Positions 27,501 through 34,464 of a stretch of DNA of 64,000 nt are shown one piece after another (within the stretch, counting starts at the first letter, position 1; the number at the start of each line of letters is the position of its first letter). A program made the translations under genes and the position numbers. Origin of the DNA: Ereboglobus luteus (GTDB taxonomy: Bacteria > Verrucomicrobiota > Verrucomicrobiia > Opitutales > Opitutaceae); assembly GCF_003096195.1 (NCBI RefSeq), contig NZ_CP023004.1, positions 1,902,501 through 1,966,500 on the forward strand, written 5' to 3'. The notes under the pieces are model-generated. The model searched no databases, was not told where the DNA came from, and saw nothing but the letters and a program-made list of their open reading frames with translations.

Positions 27501-30011
27501 ACCGGTGGCGCCGATTTGCCGCGCCCAGAGTGCATCGGCGTTGAAGCCGGTGACTTCTACTTTGGCGCCGGTGTAATGGATGATGGCGCTGCCGTTACCG
27601 GTTGAGTGGGCGGCGATGCCTTCGGGCACGCTTGTGCCGTTGACGTCGCCGGTGTGGGAAACCGTGGCGGCGGCGTGGATGATGGCGTCGCCGTTGCCGG
27701 CGTTTTGCGCGTAAATGCTATATCCGCCGTTGCCGGTGTTGGTGATCGCGCCGGAAAGTGGATTTGCGGCCGTGCCGATGGTGACTGTGCCGGTCGAGGC
27801 GGCGCCGGTGATTTGCGCGAGGATGCCGTGGGATGCGGTGCCGGTGGTGGTGATGTTGCCGGTGTTGAGGACCGTGATATTGCTGTCGCCGGTCGCATGG
27901 GCGTAGATGCCGTGGGCGGCGATGCCGGAGGTTTCGATGTCGGCGGCGTTGTTGATGGTGATGCCGCCCGAGCCGGCGTTGCTGGCGTAAATGCCGTGCG
28001 AAGTCGTGCCTGAGGTTGTGATTTTGCCCGAGACGGGCGCGGCGGCGCCGGAGCTGTTCACACCGATGCCGATGTTTCCGGTGGCGTCGGTGCCGGTGAT
28101 GAGCGCGTAGATGCCGTGCGAGTTGCCCCCAAGGGTGGAGAGGTCGCCGGTGCTGGTGATGCGGATGTTGCCGCGGGAGGCGAAGGTGGCGCCGGCGTTG
28201 GTCTGTTGATGCGCGTAGATGGCGGAGGCGGCGTTGGCGACGCCGGTCGCGCCGGTGCCGGTGGCGATGGTGGTGCCGTTGTTGTCGATGTTGATGTCGC
28301 CGGTGGCGTCGGCCAGCGCGCCGGTGCCGGTGATGTGGAGCGCGGCGATGCCGTAGTTGGCGGAGCCGTTGCCGGTTTGCGAGGGTGTTTCGAGGATGTT
28401 GATGCTGCCGCCGTTGGTGGTGATGTTGATGTCGGCGTTGGTGCCGTTCACGCCCTTGGTTTGCACAAGGATGCCGTCGCCGTTGACGCCGTTGGCGGTG
28501 ATGTTCGCATTGGTGACAGTGATATTGATGTCGCCGGAGGTGGCGGTGCTTTCGGCGCGGATGCCGGTGGCGTCGTAGCTCGCGGTGGTGATGTTGCCGT
28601 TGGCGTGGTTGATTTCGATGCCGTCGGAGGCTCCGGTGGCGGTCACGTAGGCGTGGATCGCGTGAGAATAGGTGCCGCTGACGGCGGCGGTCGATGTGGT
28701 TACGATTTCGCCGGTGTTGTTGATGATGATTTTGCCGGAGCCGGAGCCGCTGGCGTAAATGCCCATGGCACCGGTGCCGGAGGTGGAGATCGCGCCGCTG
28801 TTGCTGATGGTGATCGCGCTGCTGGTGACCGGGGCGCTGGCGTTGGCATAAATGCCGTGCGATGAATTGCCGTCGGTCGTGATTTCGGCGGCGGAATGGA
28901 TGTTGATGTTTCCGGTGCCCGAGTTCGTGGCCGCGATGCCGTGCGCGTCGGGTCCGGTGGTGGCGAGCGTGCCGGTGACGGGGGAGGCGGCATCGCCGAT
29001 GTCGATGCTGCCGGAGCCGGTGGCGATGGCGCGGATTGCGACAGCCGCGGCCCCTGCCGTGGTGATGTTGGCAGTGGTGTCGATTCTGATTGATCCCGCG
29101 GTGCTGCTGGTGGAAATGCCGTGGGCGTTTGCCGCGGTCGTGGTGATGGATGAGCCGGGGCCGGTGATGTTCACCGATGCCTGCTCGCCGCCGTTCACGT
29201 AAATGCCGACACTGTCCGTGCGAATGTGCGTGTTGCTGCCGGTGATGTTGACGATGGCGTTGGTGGATGAGCTGGCGGAGAGACCTGTCGCGCCCGAGCC
29301 CCGCGATTCCACGGTGGTGTTGTCCCCGGTGATGTTGATGGCGGCCTGTTTGCGTCCGGAGGCGTAAATGTTGGCGCCGGTTCCCATCTCGCGCATGGTG
29401 CCGCCAGTGTAGTTTGTTATGAAGGAATTGTTGCTGCCGGTGATGTTGACGATTGTGCTGCCGCCCGAGGCGGCTTGGTTTTCGGCAAGGATGGTGTTTG
29501 TGTAGTTGTTGTTGCCGGCGCCGGCGATGCTGGTGGCAACATCCACCACGCTGTTGGATGCGTTGAAGTTGACCGTGTTGGTGGAATTGACGGATTTGGT
29601 TTTGGTGTAGATTCCCTCCACGGTGTGGCTGCCCTGGCCGTAAAGCAGGATCGAGCCTTCGAGGTTGAGCGTGAGGTCGCCGTAATCCTGATCGCTTGTC
29701 AAAGCAGTGCCATTGTTGCCGCCCAGCGAAATCAACGAGGGGTGACCGCCCGCGCCTGTTGCGTGTGATGCGTCGGTGCCAATGGCCGCTCCATTTATTG
29801 TGAGGATGGCACCCTGTCCGAGCGTGCTGAATGCGGGTGAAAAGTTGGGGTCGCCCGCGACGAGATAATTGGTGGACGAGGTGATGCCCGACACATTGGC
29901 CGTGGCCGGCTGGCCATTGGCAATGCCCGCCATGAAAATGAGCGAGAGGGTAAATGCCGGGGAAAAACCAGCCAGCGAGGCTAACGAATGGCGAATGTGT
30001 GTTTTCATCAT
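21564..30011 (-). CDS. Giant autotransporter with HGI-repeat passenger and C-terminal beta-barrel
   Basis: 2815 residues. Tandem ATGs at 30011 and 30008 precede a signal peptide (KTHIRHSLASL..., hydrophobic core FTLSLIFMAGIANG). The passenger (~50 to ~2500) is a Thr/Ser/Gly/Asn/Ala-rich repeat array: about 40-residue units, at least 30 recognisable, each with a small turn of the form SHGIYA/AHGIYA/SYGIHA, typical of right-handed parallel beta-helices. The last ~300 residues are an autotransporter barrel of the pertactin/PF03797 type: LHKRMGDVRAEN linker, GNIWMRGYTYRLN, alternating amphipathic strands, ending RRMW with a terminal aromatic. It would be secreted through its own barrel and displayed outside as an adhesin or surface structure. 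Repeats give the DNA strong internal similarity, yet the 8.4-kb frame is intact. An AT-rich palindrome lies 170 bp upstream. Confidence 0.9.
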   Translation of the reverse strand: MMKTHIRHSLASLAGFSPAFTLSLIFMAGIANGQPATANVSGITSSTNYLVAGDPNFSPAFSTLGQGAILTINGAAIGTDASHATGAGGHPSLISLGGNNGTALTSDQDYGDLTLNLEGSILLYGQGSHTVEGIYTKTKSVNSTNTVNFNASNSVVDVATSIAGAGNNNYTNTILAENQAASGGSTIVNITGSNNSFITNYTGGTMREMGTGANIYASGRKQAAINITGDNTTVESRGSGATGLSASSSTNAIVNITGSNTHIRTDSVGIYVNGGEQASVNITGPGSSITTTAANAHGISTSSTAGSIRIDTTANITTAGAAAVAIRAIATGSGSIDIGDAASPVTGTLATTGPDAHGIAATNSGTGNINIHSAAEITTDGNSSHGIYANASAPVTSSAITISNSGAISTSGTGAMGIYASGSGSGKIIINNTGEIVTTSTAAVSGTYSHAIHAYVTATGASDGIEINHANGNITTASYDATGIRAESTATSGDINITVTNANITANGVNGDGILVQTKGVNGTNADINITTNGGSINILETPSQTGNGSANYGIAALHITGTGALADATGDINIDNNGTTIATGTGATGVANAASAIYAHQQTNAGATFASRGNIRITSTGDLSTLGGNSHGIYALITGTDATGNIGIGVNSSGAAAPVSGKITTSGTTSHGIYASNAGSGGITINNAADIETSGIAAHGIYAHATGDSNITVLNTGNITTTGTASHGILAQITGAASTGTVTIGTAANPLSGAITNTGNGGYSIYAQNAGNGDAIIHAAATVSHTGDVNGTSVPEGIAAHSTGNGSAIIHYTGAKVEVTGFNADALWARQIGATGSGNAQIYATGEIIASGSGTHPQGIVAHVSGTGQIAIEYTGTHILAGNADTAGGTGINAGHDGTSGNVTVTSNNADSLIETLGTDNRGIRAYISNTTGNGDVRIGYTADRAGATDTLTGAYTASAVSGTIRTAGDRSHGIMAFTTGGTGAILVNTAATIETSGSAAHGISATGYDSSTRELLQAAGSITITNAGNITTNGENSHAIYATGSGNIDITNTGALATTGTQSTGIYAIGKGSITIDNTASITTSAESAHGIIVNASRSDGDVDITHAIGKITIQKGSTDTDTGNWIDSAGSAIYVTKSGTGDIRMVIDGDIETHAQNRGAGAYIHAINNIGNLSITGSGNILAAADIPESTGTNVYSYGLAATINGGAGRNDGNVTITYSSGTIETRGDSAYALYAGVTSGTTTDGSNNAATIINTGRLITEGGSSSAIYARTENTEGAAIVVNSGNINTSGTSAYGIHAYSGSASANAHNNAETSSVYRTALATTPVPGTVSTIATIGDYSHGIYAIGSGARIVSTAETTNISTTGDASYGIHATNGAILSFKNGSITTQGDHSFGAAASGVGALFTSTLALDNFNITTEGNMAHAAFANYDAFVSITGGTLTTTSANASTAAIKASGYDTTANRGGKLVAQNTTLIAKNNAVAVTVDNAGAIETTNAIITSETSAILFGIDSQPAGTPLGSSVTIKTGSITAAAELVRAVNTSGTLTLDGVTSITNGTNAISLHASATNSNALRVILDNATSVTGDIIGGRQGETVPDDTLWSYTAATGSNTLNLDLLNGSQFHVQRAVSGDYTYNHRTTTDATSVLKISLADGSGTNLIALGTNAAADMVNDFRGTLALGNGRFILGGTANSQGATNMSALANATLRLDALNRTAVEGAGTIAGLSFNSGTLAVRTSGSTGVNFVEDLLTVSGTLDASGGGTVEVALSGTVHNIIPSSTKAPALIDQDNYMPPPAFETGTAGMLQNQLVAVTGTVRNVGTQLSISIIPSSASSGTIASAVSSTSALVQSGTHVADLTYDYYGAVTGSGIYLNYGLAQIDALAGQTVQISTDGATDDTLGAILSGSGNYTFTATDGMVIRVGNGLSDYTGATTIATGTVTAITNNALGETGELTLNPDSVLNLDGHSQTVHGRVIVNNAEIQTGAGGILNLDTLTNATGAAGVHVYSGGKINADGSGIFTGTIKTTGTGAHGVLVTGTGSLINAAGLSITTTGNGNSYGIGASDGAVFTGTAIEITTTGNRGIGIVAEKGGTVNLVDASIDVQNAPADNSGGIVAWTDNASTSAVNAENLRLKSVGHGIAANGGSTVALTGDNAIATTGTGSYGLRATGVNSTDTSKISTITADNTIIMTEGDASHGVHSSAATITLNGGAIRTNGANANAINILAGAAATSTVTGGTMTIDVTGHGIAISGTGESAVALTGGALVAEGNLIDVSHDSGAATVTLDSLAHAITDSGVVLNAAGTGTTNATFNNMTLAGDILADTAATVNVSLTGATALTGKIDIANVNIDATSSWTLTASSDVNNLTLATGAKIFFGAPAADNTAFKTLRVHGNLAGGVNTITMSANLALLRGDLLRIDGATTGAYTLDLSNHGGNPTKAGQRLMIVQAANEADFSLTGPQYRDAGLYRYYWVKGETDPANWYLANPTGTGDEPSPYSDAGQTIVNSASLLGLSWHYGMDSLHKRMGDVRAENLATNAPLTGNIWMRGYTYRLNALSPMRSSRFSQDTYGITAGADKALRNGSANATWLFGAFIDMGGTDRDFRNADDGSSTNVGLGLYATWLGDAGWYADIVLRADRYKHDFESRPYGGAAVSGDYTSKAQGISVEFGRMLKRTDGWWLEPSVQISQGWLNGDTYETKSSDPGNRMTVRVSDSDTLQYRGQLRFGRQLLSSRWHPYGKIGAARVDANGGEITALDTKVGPTYRGWRMEAGLGAAYRIDAGSQVYLDYEYAKAPAYERPWSFNLGYRRMW

Positions 30012-30179
30012 GTGTGTGCTAAAAGAAAAAAATATGTTAAAAAGGATCCCTGAATTTGCAAAAAAGATGAAATAATGTCCCATTGCAAGATTCTGTGAAC
30101 ATGCCGTAATTGGCGAAACTAATGAGTTTTTCGTGAGTTTGCCGACGAGGGGCAATTTCAGCGAACACGCAACGTATTG

Positions 30180-30208
30180 CTAATAAATACAATAACTGTA
30201 TTTATTAG
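30180..30208. promoter_or_regulatory. Perfect 12-bp AT-rich palindrome upstream of the autotransporter (candidate operator)
   Basis: CTAATAAATACA (30180-30191) and its exact reverse complement (30197-30208) flank ATAAC. It lies between the epimerase stop (30272) and the autotransporter start (30011), both on the minus strand, in a markedly AT-rich stretch. An almost pure A/T stem is poor as a terminator, so a dimeric regulator site is more likely. Inference from symmetry and position only. Confidence 0.45.
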
Positions 30209-30271
30209 ACGTGTTCTTTGGGAAAAGAAGGTGGAGCGCAACCAAACCTGAATGCGCCATTTTTGCCCGAG

Positions 30272-31252
30272 CTATTCCTTATAGTAGTCCTTGAACCAAT
30301 CGACGAAGTTCGCGAGGCCGGTGTCGAGCGTGGTTTGCGGTTCGTAGCCAGTGGCGATTTTTATGCGTTCGATGTCGGCCCAAGTTTCAGGCATGTCGCC
30401 GGGTTGAGGGGGAAGGAGTTTCACGTCGGCTTTGCGGCCCATCAGTTTTTCCAGTTTTTCCACGAACTCCAGCATTCGGACGGGTTTGTTGTGTCCGAGG
30501 TTGAACACGCGATAGGGCGGCTTGGGCTGCGGTTCCTGCACGGGCAGTTTGAAAAGGACCTTGAGCACGCCGTCGACGATGTCGTCGATGTAGGTGAAGT
30601 CGCGCAATGATTTGCCGTGGTTGAAGAGTGGCAGTGTCTCTCCGTCGCGGATTTTTTTCGCAAAGATGACCGGCGACATGTCGGGGCGGCCCCACGGGCC
30701 GTAGACGGTGAAAAGGCGCAGGCCTGTGATCATCAGTCCGTGCAGGTGCGCGTAGCTGTAGGCCATGAGCTCGTTGCATTTTTTGGTCGCGCCGTAAAAC
30801 GACAGGGGTTGGTCGGTGATCTGGTCCTCCGAAAAGGGCAGGCGCGCGCTTGCGCCGTAAATGCTGCTCGACGAGGCGAAGACGATGTGCCGCGGCGGAT
30901 GCTTGCGGCAGGCTTCGAGGATGTTGAGAAAGCCGGTGATGTTGCTGCGCACGTAGGCGTCGGGATTTTCCGTGCTGTAACGCACGCCCGCCTGCGCGCC
31001 GAAATGCGCGACGTAGTCGGGCCGGTAGTTTTCATACAGGCTGGAAAAGGCGTCCGCGTCGGCAAAATCCATCTGGACAAAACGAAACCCGTCCAGGCCG
31101 TCGAGTTGCGCGAGGCGCGCGCGTTTCAGCTCGGCGGGATAATAGCTGTTGAGGCTGTCAACGCCCAGCACTTCGCAGCGTTTTGTTTCCGCGAGTTGGC
31201 GGCTGATGTGATAGCCGATGAACCCGGCGGCACCTGTGACAAGAATCTTCAT
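30272..31252 (-). CDS. NAD-dependent nucleotide-sugar epimerase (UDP-glucuronate 4-epimerase type)
   Basis: 326 residues, extended short-chain dehydrogenase fold. N-terminal GAAGFIGYHISRQL (GxxGxxG NAD site), then HFGAQAGVRYSTENPDAYVRSNITGFLNILEAC, SSSSIYG (catalytic Ser region), YGATKK (YxxxK) and the block RLFTVYGPWGRPDMSPVIF. The GVRYSTENPDAYV and VYGPWGRPDM segments are those of UDP-glucuronate 4-epimerases, which make UDP-galacturonate for capsule or LPS; a related UDP-glucose or GDP-sugar epimerase is the alternative. Cytoplasmic. It precedes the autotransporter on the same strand with a 260-bp AT-rich gap, so separate promoters are likely. Confidence 0.85.
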   Translation of the reverse strand: MKILVTGAAGFIGYHISRQLAETKRCEVLGVDSLNSYYPAELKRARLAQLDGLDGFRFVQMDFADADAFSSLYENYRPDYVAHFGAQAGVRYSTENPDAYVRSNITGFLNILEACRKHPPRHIVFASSSSIYGASARLPFSEDQITDQPLSFYGATKKCNELMAYSYAHLHGLMITGLRLFTVYGPWGRPDMSPVIFAKKIRDGETLPLFNHGKSLRDFTYIDDIVDGVLKVLFKLPVQEPQPKPPYRVFNLGHNKPVRMLEFVEKLEKLMGRKADVKLLPPQPGDMPETWADIERIKIATGYEPQTTLDTGLANFVDWFKDYYKE

Positions 31253-31425
31253 GAGTTAAGTGAGAGCGAAGTAAAGGTGAGCAGTTGCTCCGCCGCCAGC
31301 GAAATTAAAAAAACGAAACCGGCGGAGGGCCGGATCGAGTGGCGCGATTAATTGCATTCCGCGGCGCATGCGCAAATTGACATCGCTTTCGGTTGCCGCC
31401 TTTCTGGATTCTTCGCCCGCAAAAC

Positions 31426-32304
31426 GTGTCTCTTGAAAACCCATCGCCAGCATCCCCGCGCTACGTCGGACGCCTCGCGCCGTCGCCGACCGGATATTTG
31501 CACCTCGGACATGCGCGCACATTTTGGTTTGCCGCCGAGCGCGCGCGAGCGGCGGGCGGCGTGCTTTTAATGCGCAACGACGACCTTGACCGCGCCCGGT
31601 GCCGGCCGGAATTTGTCGGGGCGATGCTCGAGGATTTGCGCTGGCTCGGTTTTTCATGGAGGGAGCCCGTCTATTCGCAGAGCGGGCGAATTCCGGTCTA
31701 TCGCGAGGCGCTGGAGCGTTTGCATGAGGCGGGGTTAATCTATCCGTGCGATCGTTCGCGGCGCGATGTTGCCGGGGCCGTCGGCGCGCCGCATGAGGGC
31801 GGGGCGCAGGATGACGAGCCGGTGTTTCCCCGCGAGTGGCGTCCGCCACCGGATGCGAAACTTCCCGCGCTCCCGCCGCGCGACGAACCGATCACGACCA
31901 ACTGGCGTTTCCGTGTGCCGGACGACGGGGAGGTTGTGTTTATCGACAACGCGCTCGGGCGGCAAAGCGCGGTGGCGGGGCGCGACCTTGGCGATTTTAT
32001 CGTGTGGCGCCGCGATGACATGCCGAGCTACCAACTCGCGTGCGCGGTCGATGACGCCGCGCTTGGCGTGACGGAAGTCGTGCGCGGGGCGGATTTGGTG
32101 CGCTCGACATTTCGCCAGATTTTGCTGATGCGTGCGCTTGGCGCAAATGCGCCGCAGTATTTTCATTGCCCCTTGATGGCCGATGAAAGCGGGCGGCGGC
32201 TTGCCAAACGCCATGACGCGCTGGCGCTGCGCACGCTGCGGGAGCGGGGCGTTTCACCGGAGGCGCTTCTGCGGCAATTTCACGCGGACGCGAAGGCCGA
32301 CTGA
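31426..32304 (+). CDS. gluQ: Glutamyl-Q tRNA(Asp) synthetase
   Basis: 292 residues if started at GTG 31426, just before the family's N-terminus (RLAPSPTGYLHLGHARTF). The class I signature HLGH is at about 26-29 and the KMSKS-like loop reads LAKRHDA. The RxxxLRxE-like DDLDR and the lack of an anticodon-binding domain identify the short GluRS paralogue that attaches glutamate to queuosine in tRNA(Asp). In well-studied members a zinc site of three Cys and a Tyr is inserted after the CxC position; here only one Cys (YPCDRSRRD) is present and the later block reads VFPREWR, so the site looks lost. The gene precedes two zinc-free ribosomal protein genes. A longer start (TTG 31393) is possible. Confidence 0.88.
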   Translation: MSLENPSPASPRYVGRLAPSPTGYLHLGHARTFWFAAERARAAGGVLLMRNDDLDRARCRPEFVGAMLEDLRWLGFSWREPVYSQSGRIPVYREALERLHEAGLIYPCDRSRRDVAGAVGAPHEGGAQDDEPVFPREWRPPPDAKLPALPPRDEPITTNWRFRVPDDGEVVFIDNALGRQSAVAGRDLGDFIVWRRDDMPSYQLACAVDDAALGVTEVVRGADLVRSTFRQILLMRALGANAPQYFHCPLMADESGRRLAKRHDALALRTLRERGVSPEALLRQFHADAKAD

Positions 32305-32384
32305 TATTTACCCGGGCGAAGGCGCGCTTTTTTCCACATTTCATTTGACAGACGATGAAGGGAGCGGTGTCTTTTCCGGTTTTT

Positions 32385-32510
32385 ATGAAAGTCGTCTCCT
32401 CCATCAAATCCGCGAAGAAACGCCATCCTGACTGCCAGGTGGTTCGTCGTCGTGGCAAAATCTACGTTATCAACAAGACCGACCCGCGTTACAAGGCGCG
32501 TCAGGGTTGA
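32385..32510 (+). CDS. rpmJ: 50S ribosomal protein L36 (bL36), zinc-free form
   Basis: 41 residues, [18 protein letters not shown]..., ending PRYKARQG. It matches the bL36 form that lacks the CxxC...C...H zinc ligands: only one Cys is present. This is the YkgO/type B-like version with an insertion of basic residues around [11 protein letters not shown]. bL36 is the last small protein of the large subunit. It lies 80 bp after gluQ and 31 bp before rpmE2, so the two r-protein genes are probably co-transcribed. Stop TGA at 32508-32510. Confidence 0.92.
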   Translation: MKVVSSIKSAKKRHPDCQVVRRRGKIYVINKTDPRYKARQG

Positions 32511-32541
32511 TCTCCCAACTATTTAATCAGGAATAATTACC

Positions 32542-32802
32542 GTGAAAGCCGAAGGTCATCCTACTCTCAACAACGTTTGCTTCCTCGACGTCGCAACCGG
32601 AAAGCGTTTCCTTACCAAGTCCACCATGAAGTCCGCCCGCAAGGAGACGATTGATGGCCAGGAATACTTCGTCGTCGTGCGCGACGTGACGATGGACTCG
32701 CATCCCGCCTACACCGGCGAGAAGCGCCTCGTGGACACGGCCGGTCGTGTCGAGAAGTTCACGTCGAAGTTCCGCCGCCGTGGCAAAGTCGCCACGAAAT
32801 AA
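32542..32802 (+). CDS. rpmE2: 50S ribosomal protein L31 type B (bL31B), zinc-free form
   Basis: 86 residues with GTG start at 32542, preceded by an AGGA at a fair distance, one of the few Shine-Dalgarno-like sequences in the window. It has the bL31B features: KAEGHPTLNNVCFLDV, FLTKST, TSKFRRRGKV, and only one Cys instead of the four-Cys zinc knuckle of the other form. bL31 bridges the two subunits. In E. coli and Bacillus the type B/zinc-free pair (bL31B with zinc-free bL36) replaces the zinc forms under zinc shortage; whether this genome also has zinc forms is not visible. Confidence 0.93.
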   Translation: MKAEGHPTLNNVCFLDVATGKRFLTKSTMKSARKETIDGQEYFVVVRDVTMDSHPAYTGEKRLVDTAGRVEKFTSKFRRRGKVATK

Positions 32803-32825
32803 GGCGCATAAAAAACTCTTTTTCG

Positions 32826-32856
32826 AAACCCTCTCCCGCAATGGAGGGGGTTTTTT
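32826..32856 (+). terminator. Rho-independent terminator after rpmE2
   Basis: An 11-bp stem (AAACCCTCTCC with GGAGGGGGTTT, one G-T wobble) and a 6-base loop, followed by further Ts. It ends the gluQ-rpmJ-rpmE2 or rpmJ-rpmE2 transcript. Confidence 0.85.
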
Positions 32857-33055
32857 AATAGCCGCAAAAAGGCGCAAACGTCGCAAAAGGGAATAGAAGA
32901 TTGTCCGTCAGGTTTGCCGTGGCGGGGCGGGCCGGGGATTGCAAAATCACCACACGGCGGCATCGGCGTTTCGAGCGATATCGACAGTCCGCCAACCTCC
33001 CCGCCTGTGCGTCTTGGAAACCTTTTTGCCCGCATCCTTGCCCAGTAGGTTTGCT

Positions 33056-33092
33056 TTTCAGTCTTTCAGCCCTTCAGTCTTTCAGCCTTTCT
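33056..33092. repeat. Direct word repeats before ubiE
   Basis: TTTCAGTCTTTCAGCC is repeated twice in tandem immediately upstream of ATG 33100, ending CTTTCTTTCCGTC. It is the same word family as the right arm at 9583-9612, but I find no matching left arm in 32857-33050. Confidence 0.55.
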
Positions 33093-33099
33093 TTCCGTC

Positions 33100-33819
33100 A
33101 TGCCCGATCCTGTCGCAGTCAATTCCATGTTTTCGCGCATTGCGCGCCGCTATGATTTGGCGAATCGCCTGCTCAGTTTCGGCATGGACCGGTGGTGGCG
33201 GTGGCGGCTCGTGCGCGCCGTGCGCAAGGGCGGTCCGGACGCGGTGCTCGACTTGGCGACCGGCAGCGGCGACGTGGCGTTTGCGCTCGCGCGCGGACTG
33301 GATGCCGGCACGCGGATCACAGGCATGGACTTTTGCCAGCCGATGCTCGACGAGGCGGAGGTGAAAAAAGCGGCGATGAGGAAGCGCGGCGGACGACATG
33401 CGGCGCGCGCGGACCGGATTGTTTTCCGGCAGGGCGACGGCATGGCGCTGCCCCTGCCCGACGCGTGCGCGGACGCGGTCACGATTTCGTTTGGACTGCG
33501 CAACATGGCCGACCGGCACAAATCACTTTGCGAGATGCGCCGCGTGCTTCGCCCCGGCGGGCGCGTGTTTGTGCTGGAATTCTCGCAACCGTGGCGATGG
33601 TTCAGGCCGGTTTATTATTTTTATCTCAGGCACCTGCTGCCGCGAATCGCGGGATGGGTGACCGGCGACCGCGAGGCCTACAATTACCTGAACAACACAA
33701 TCGAGCAATTCCCCGCGCGCCCGGTGCTTGAGGCCGAATTGCGCGCGGCCGGTTTTGAAAAGGTGGCCTCGCACGGCATGACCTGCGGCATCGTGGCGCT
33801 GCACTCGGGAACCAAATAA
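33100..33819 (+). CDS. ubiE: Ubiquinone/menaquinone biosynthesis C-methyltransferase
   Basis: 239 residues, a class I SAM methyltransferase. It C-methylates demethylmenaquinol (or the ubiquinone precursor), the last step of menaquinone synthesis. Visible: the N-terminal MFSRIARRYDLANRLLSFGMDRWWR, motif I VLDLATGSGDVAF, FGLRNMADR (a strong UbiE/MenG signature) and RVLRPGGRVFVLEFSQP. Since Verrucomicrobia are expected to use menaquinone, menG is the likelier functional name. The next gene is a small lipoprotein 110 bp downstream. Confidence 0.92.
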   Translation: MPDPVAVNSMFSRIARRYDLANRLLSFGMDRWWRWRLVRAVRKGGPDAVLDLATGSGDVAFALARGLDAGTRITGMDFCQPMLDEAEVKKAAMRKRGGRHAARADRIVFRQGDGMALPLPDACADAVTISFGLRNMADRHKSLCEMRRVLRPGGRVFVLEFSQPWRWFRPVYYFYLRHLLPRIAGWVTGDREAYNYLNNTIEQFPARPVLEAELRAAGFEKVASHGMTCGIVALHSGTK

Positions 33820-33929
33820 ACCTTTTTTTGACGCGGGTTTGCATGGACAAAAACTTGCAACAGTCCATCGGTGCGGCACTCTTTGGCGCAGTCCATCACA
33901 GGAAATCGCATCAAAACCATCCAACCATC

Positions 33930-34274
33930 ATGAAAAAAATTCTGTCATCCATCGTCATCGCCCTTTGCGCCAGCGCCTTCGTTCTTGTTGGCTGCTCGAA
34001 GAAACAGGAAAACACGCTCGAGATTCCGACCTTCAAGAGCAACAACGTGAACCTGTATTTGAAAGACTACGCGGCCTATTGCGATTCGGTGAAGGAGCCG
34101 CAGCAATACGCGCAGATTCCCGAAAAAATGGCCGAGTTTGCGAAACGCCAGGCCGAGGTTGTCAAGGAGCTCCAAGGCGAGACCGAGGTGACCGCGTTTA
34201 ACAAATGCATCACACAAATTCGCGAGCGCTTTGAAAAAACGCGCGGCGAGGCGGCGAAGGCGGCCAATAAATAA
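33930..34274 (+). CDS. Small predicted lipoprotein, 114 aa
   Basis: Start ATG 33930: MKKILSSIVIALCASAFVLVGCSKK is a lipoprotein signal peptide with lipobox LVGC. The mature ~93 residues are charged and mostly helical (EKMAEFAKRQAEVVKELQGE, TQIRERFEKTRGEAAKAANK). No domain recognised. A long upstream frame from 33828 is not needed. It is followed by a strong terminator and is probably monocistronic or the end of the ubiE unit. Confidence 0.75.
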   Translation: MKKILSSIVIALCASAFVLVGCSKKQENTLEIPTFKSNNVNLYLKDYAAYCDSVKEPQQYAQIPEKMAEFAKRQAEVVKELQGETEVTAFNKCITQIRERFEKTRGEAAKAANK

Positions 34275-34300
34275 CGAGTCCGCATCGCTTAAAAATTCTA

Positions 34301-34347
34301 AAAACAAAAACGGGCGCCGATATCAGATCGGCGTCCGTTTTTGTTTT
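34301..34347 (+). terminator. Rho-independent terminator after the small lipoprotein
   Basis: AAAAACGGGCGCCGAT and ATCGGCGTCCGTTTTT form a long stem (one G-T wobble) with flanking A-rich left side and T-rich right side, which would work in both directions. Confidence 0.85.
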
Positions 34348-34367
34348 ATTTGTTGTTGGCCATAACG

Positions 34368-34440
34368 GTAGGGCGAAGTCTTCGGCTGAGCCGGCATATA
34401 TAGAAATGATCAATCGGCTCAGCCGGAAGCTTCGCCCTGC
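34368..34440. repeat. GGTAGGGCGAAG...CTTCGCCCT palindromic element
   Basis: Arms 34369-34393 and 34415-34438 are reverse complements with two mismatches (…TCGGCTGAGCCG / CGGCTCAGCCGG…), in the gap before recN. Nearly the same element, with perfect arms, is inside the addA-like gene at 48412-48490. Confidence 0.75.
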
Positions 34441-34464
34441 TCAAAATCCATTAACAAACAGGCG

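Noticed and set aside
22700-29200. Possible CRISPR array or satellite DNA because of strong internal repetition
   Set aside because: The repeats are protein-coding, about 120 bp long and imperfect, lie in one open frame and translate to HGI beta-helix units; no uniform 24-40-bp repeats with unique spacers.
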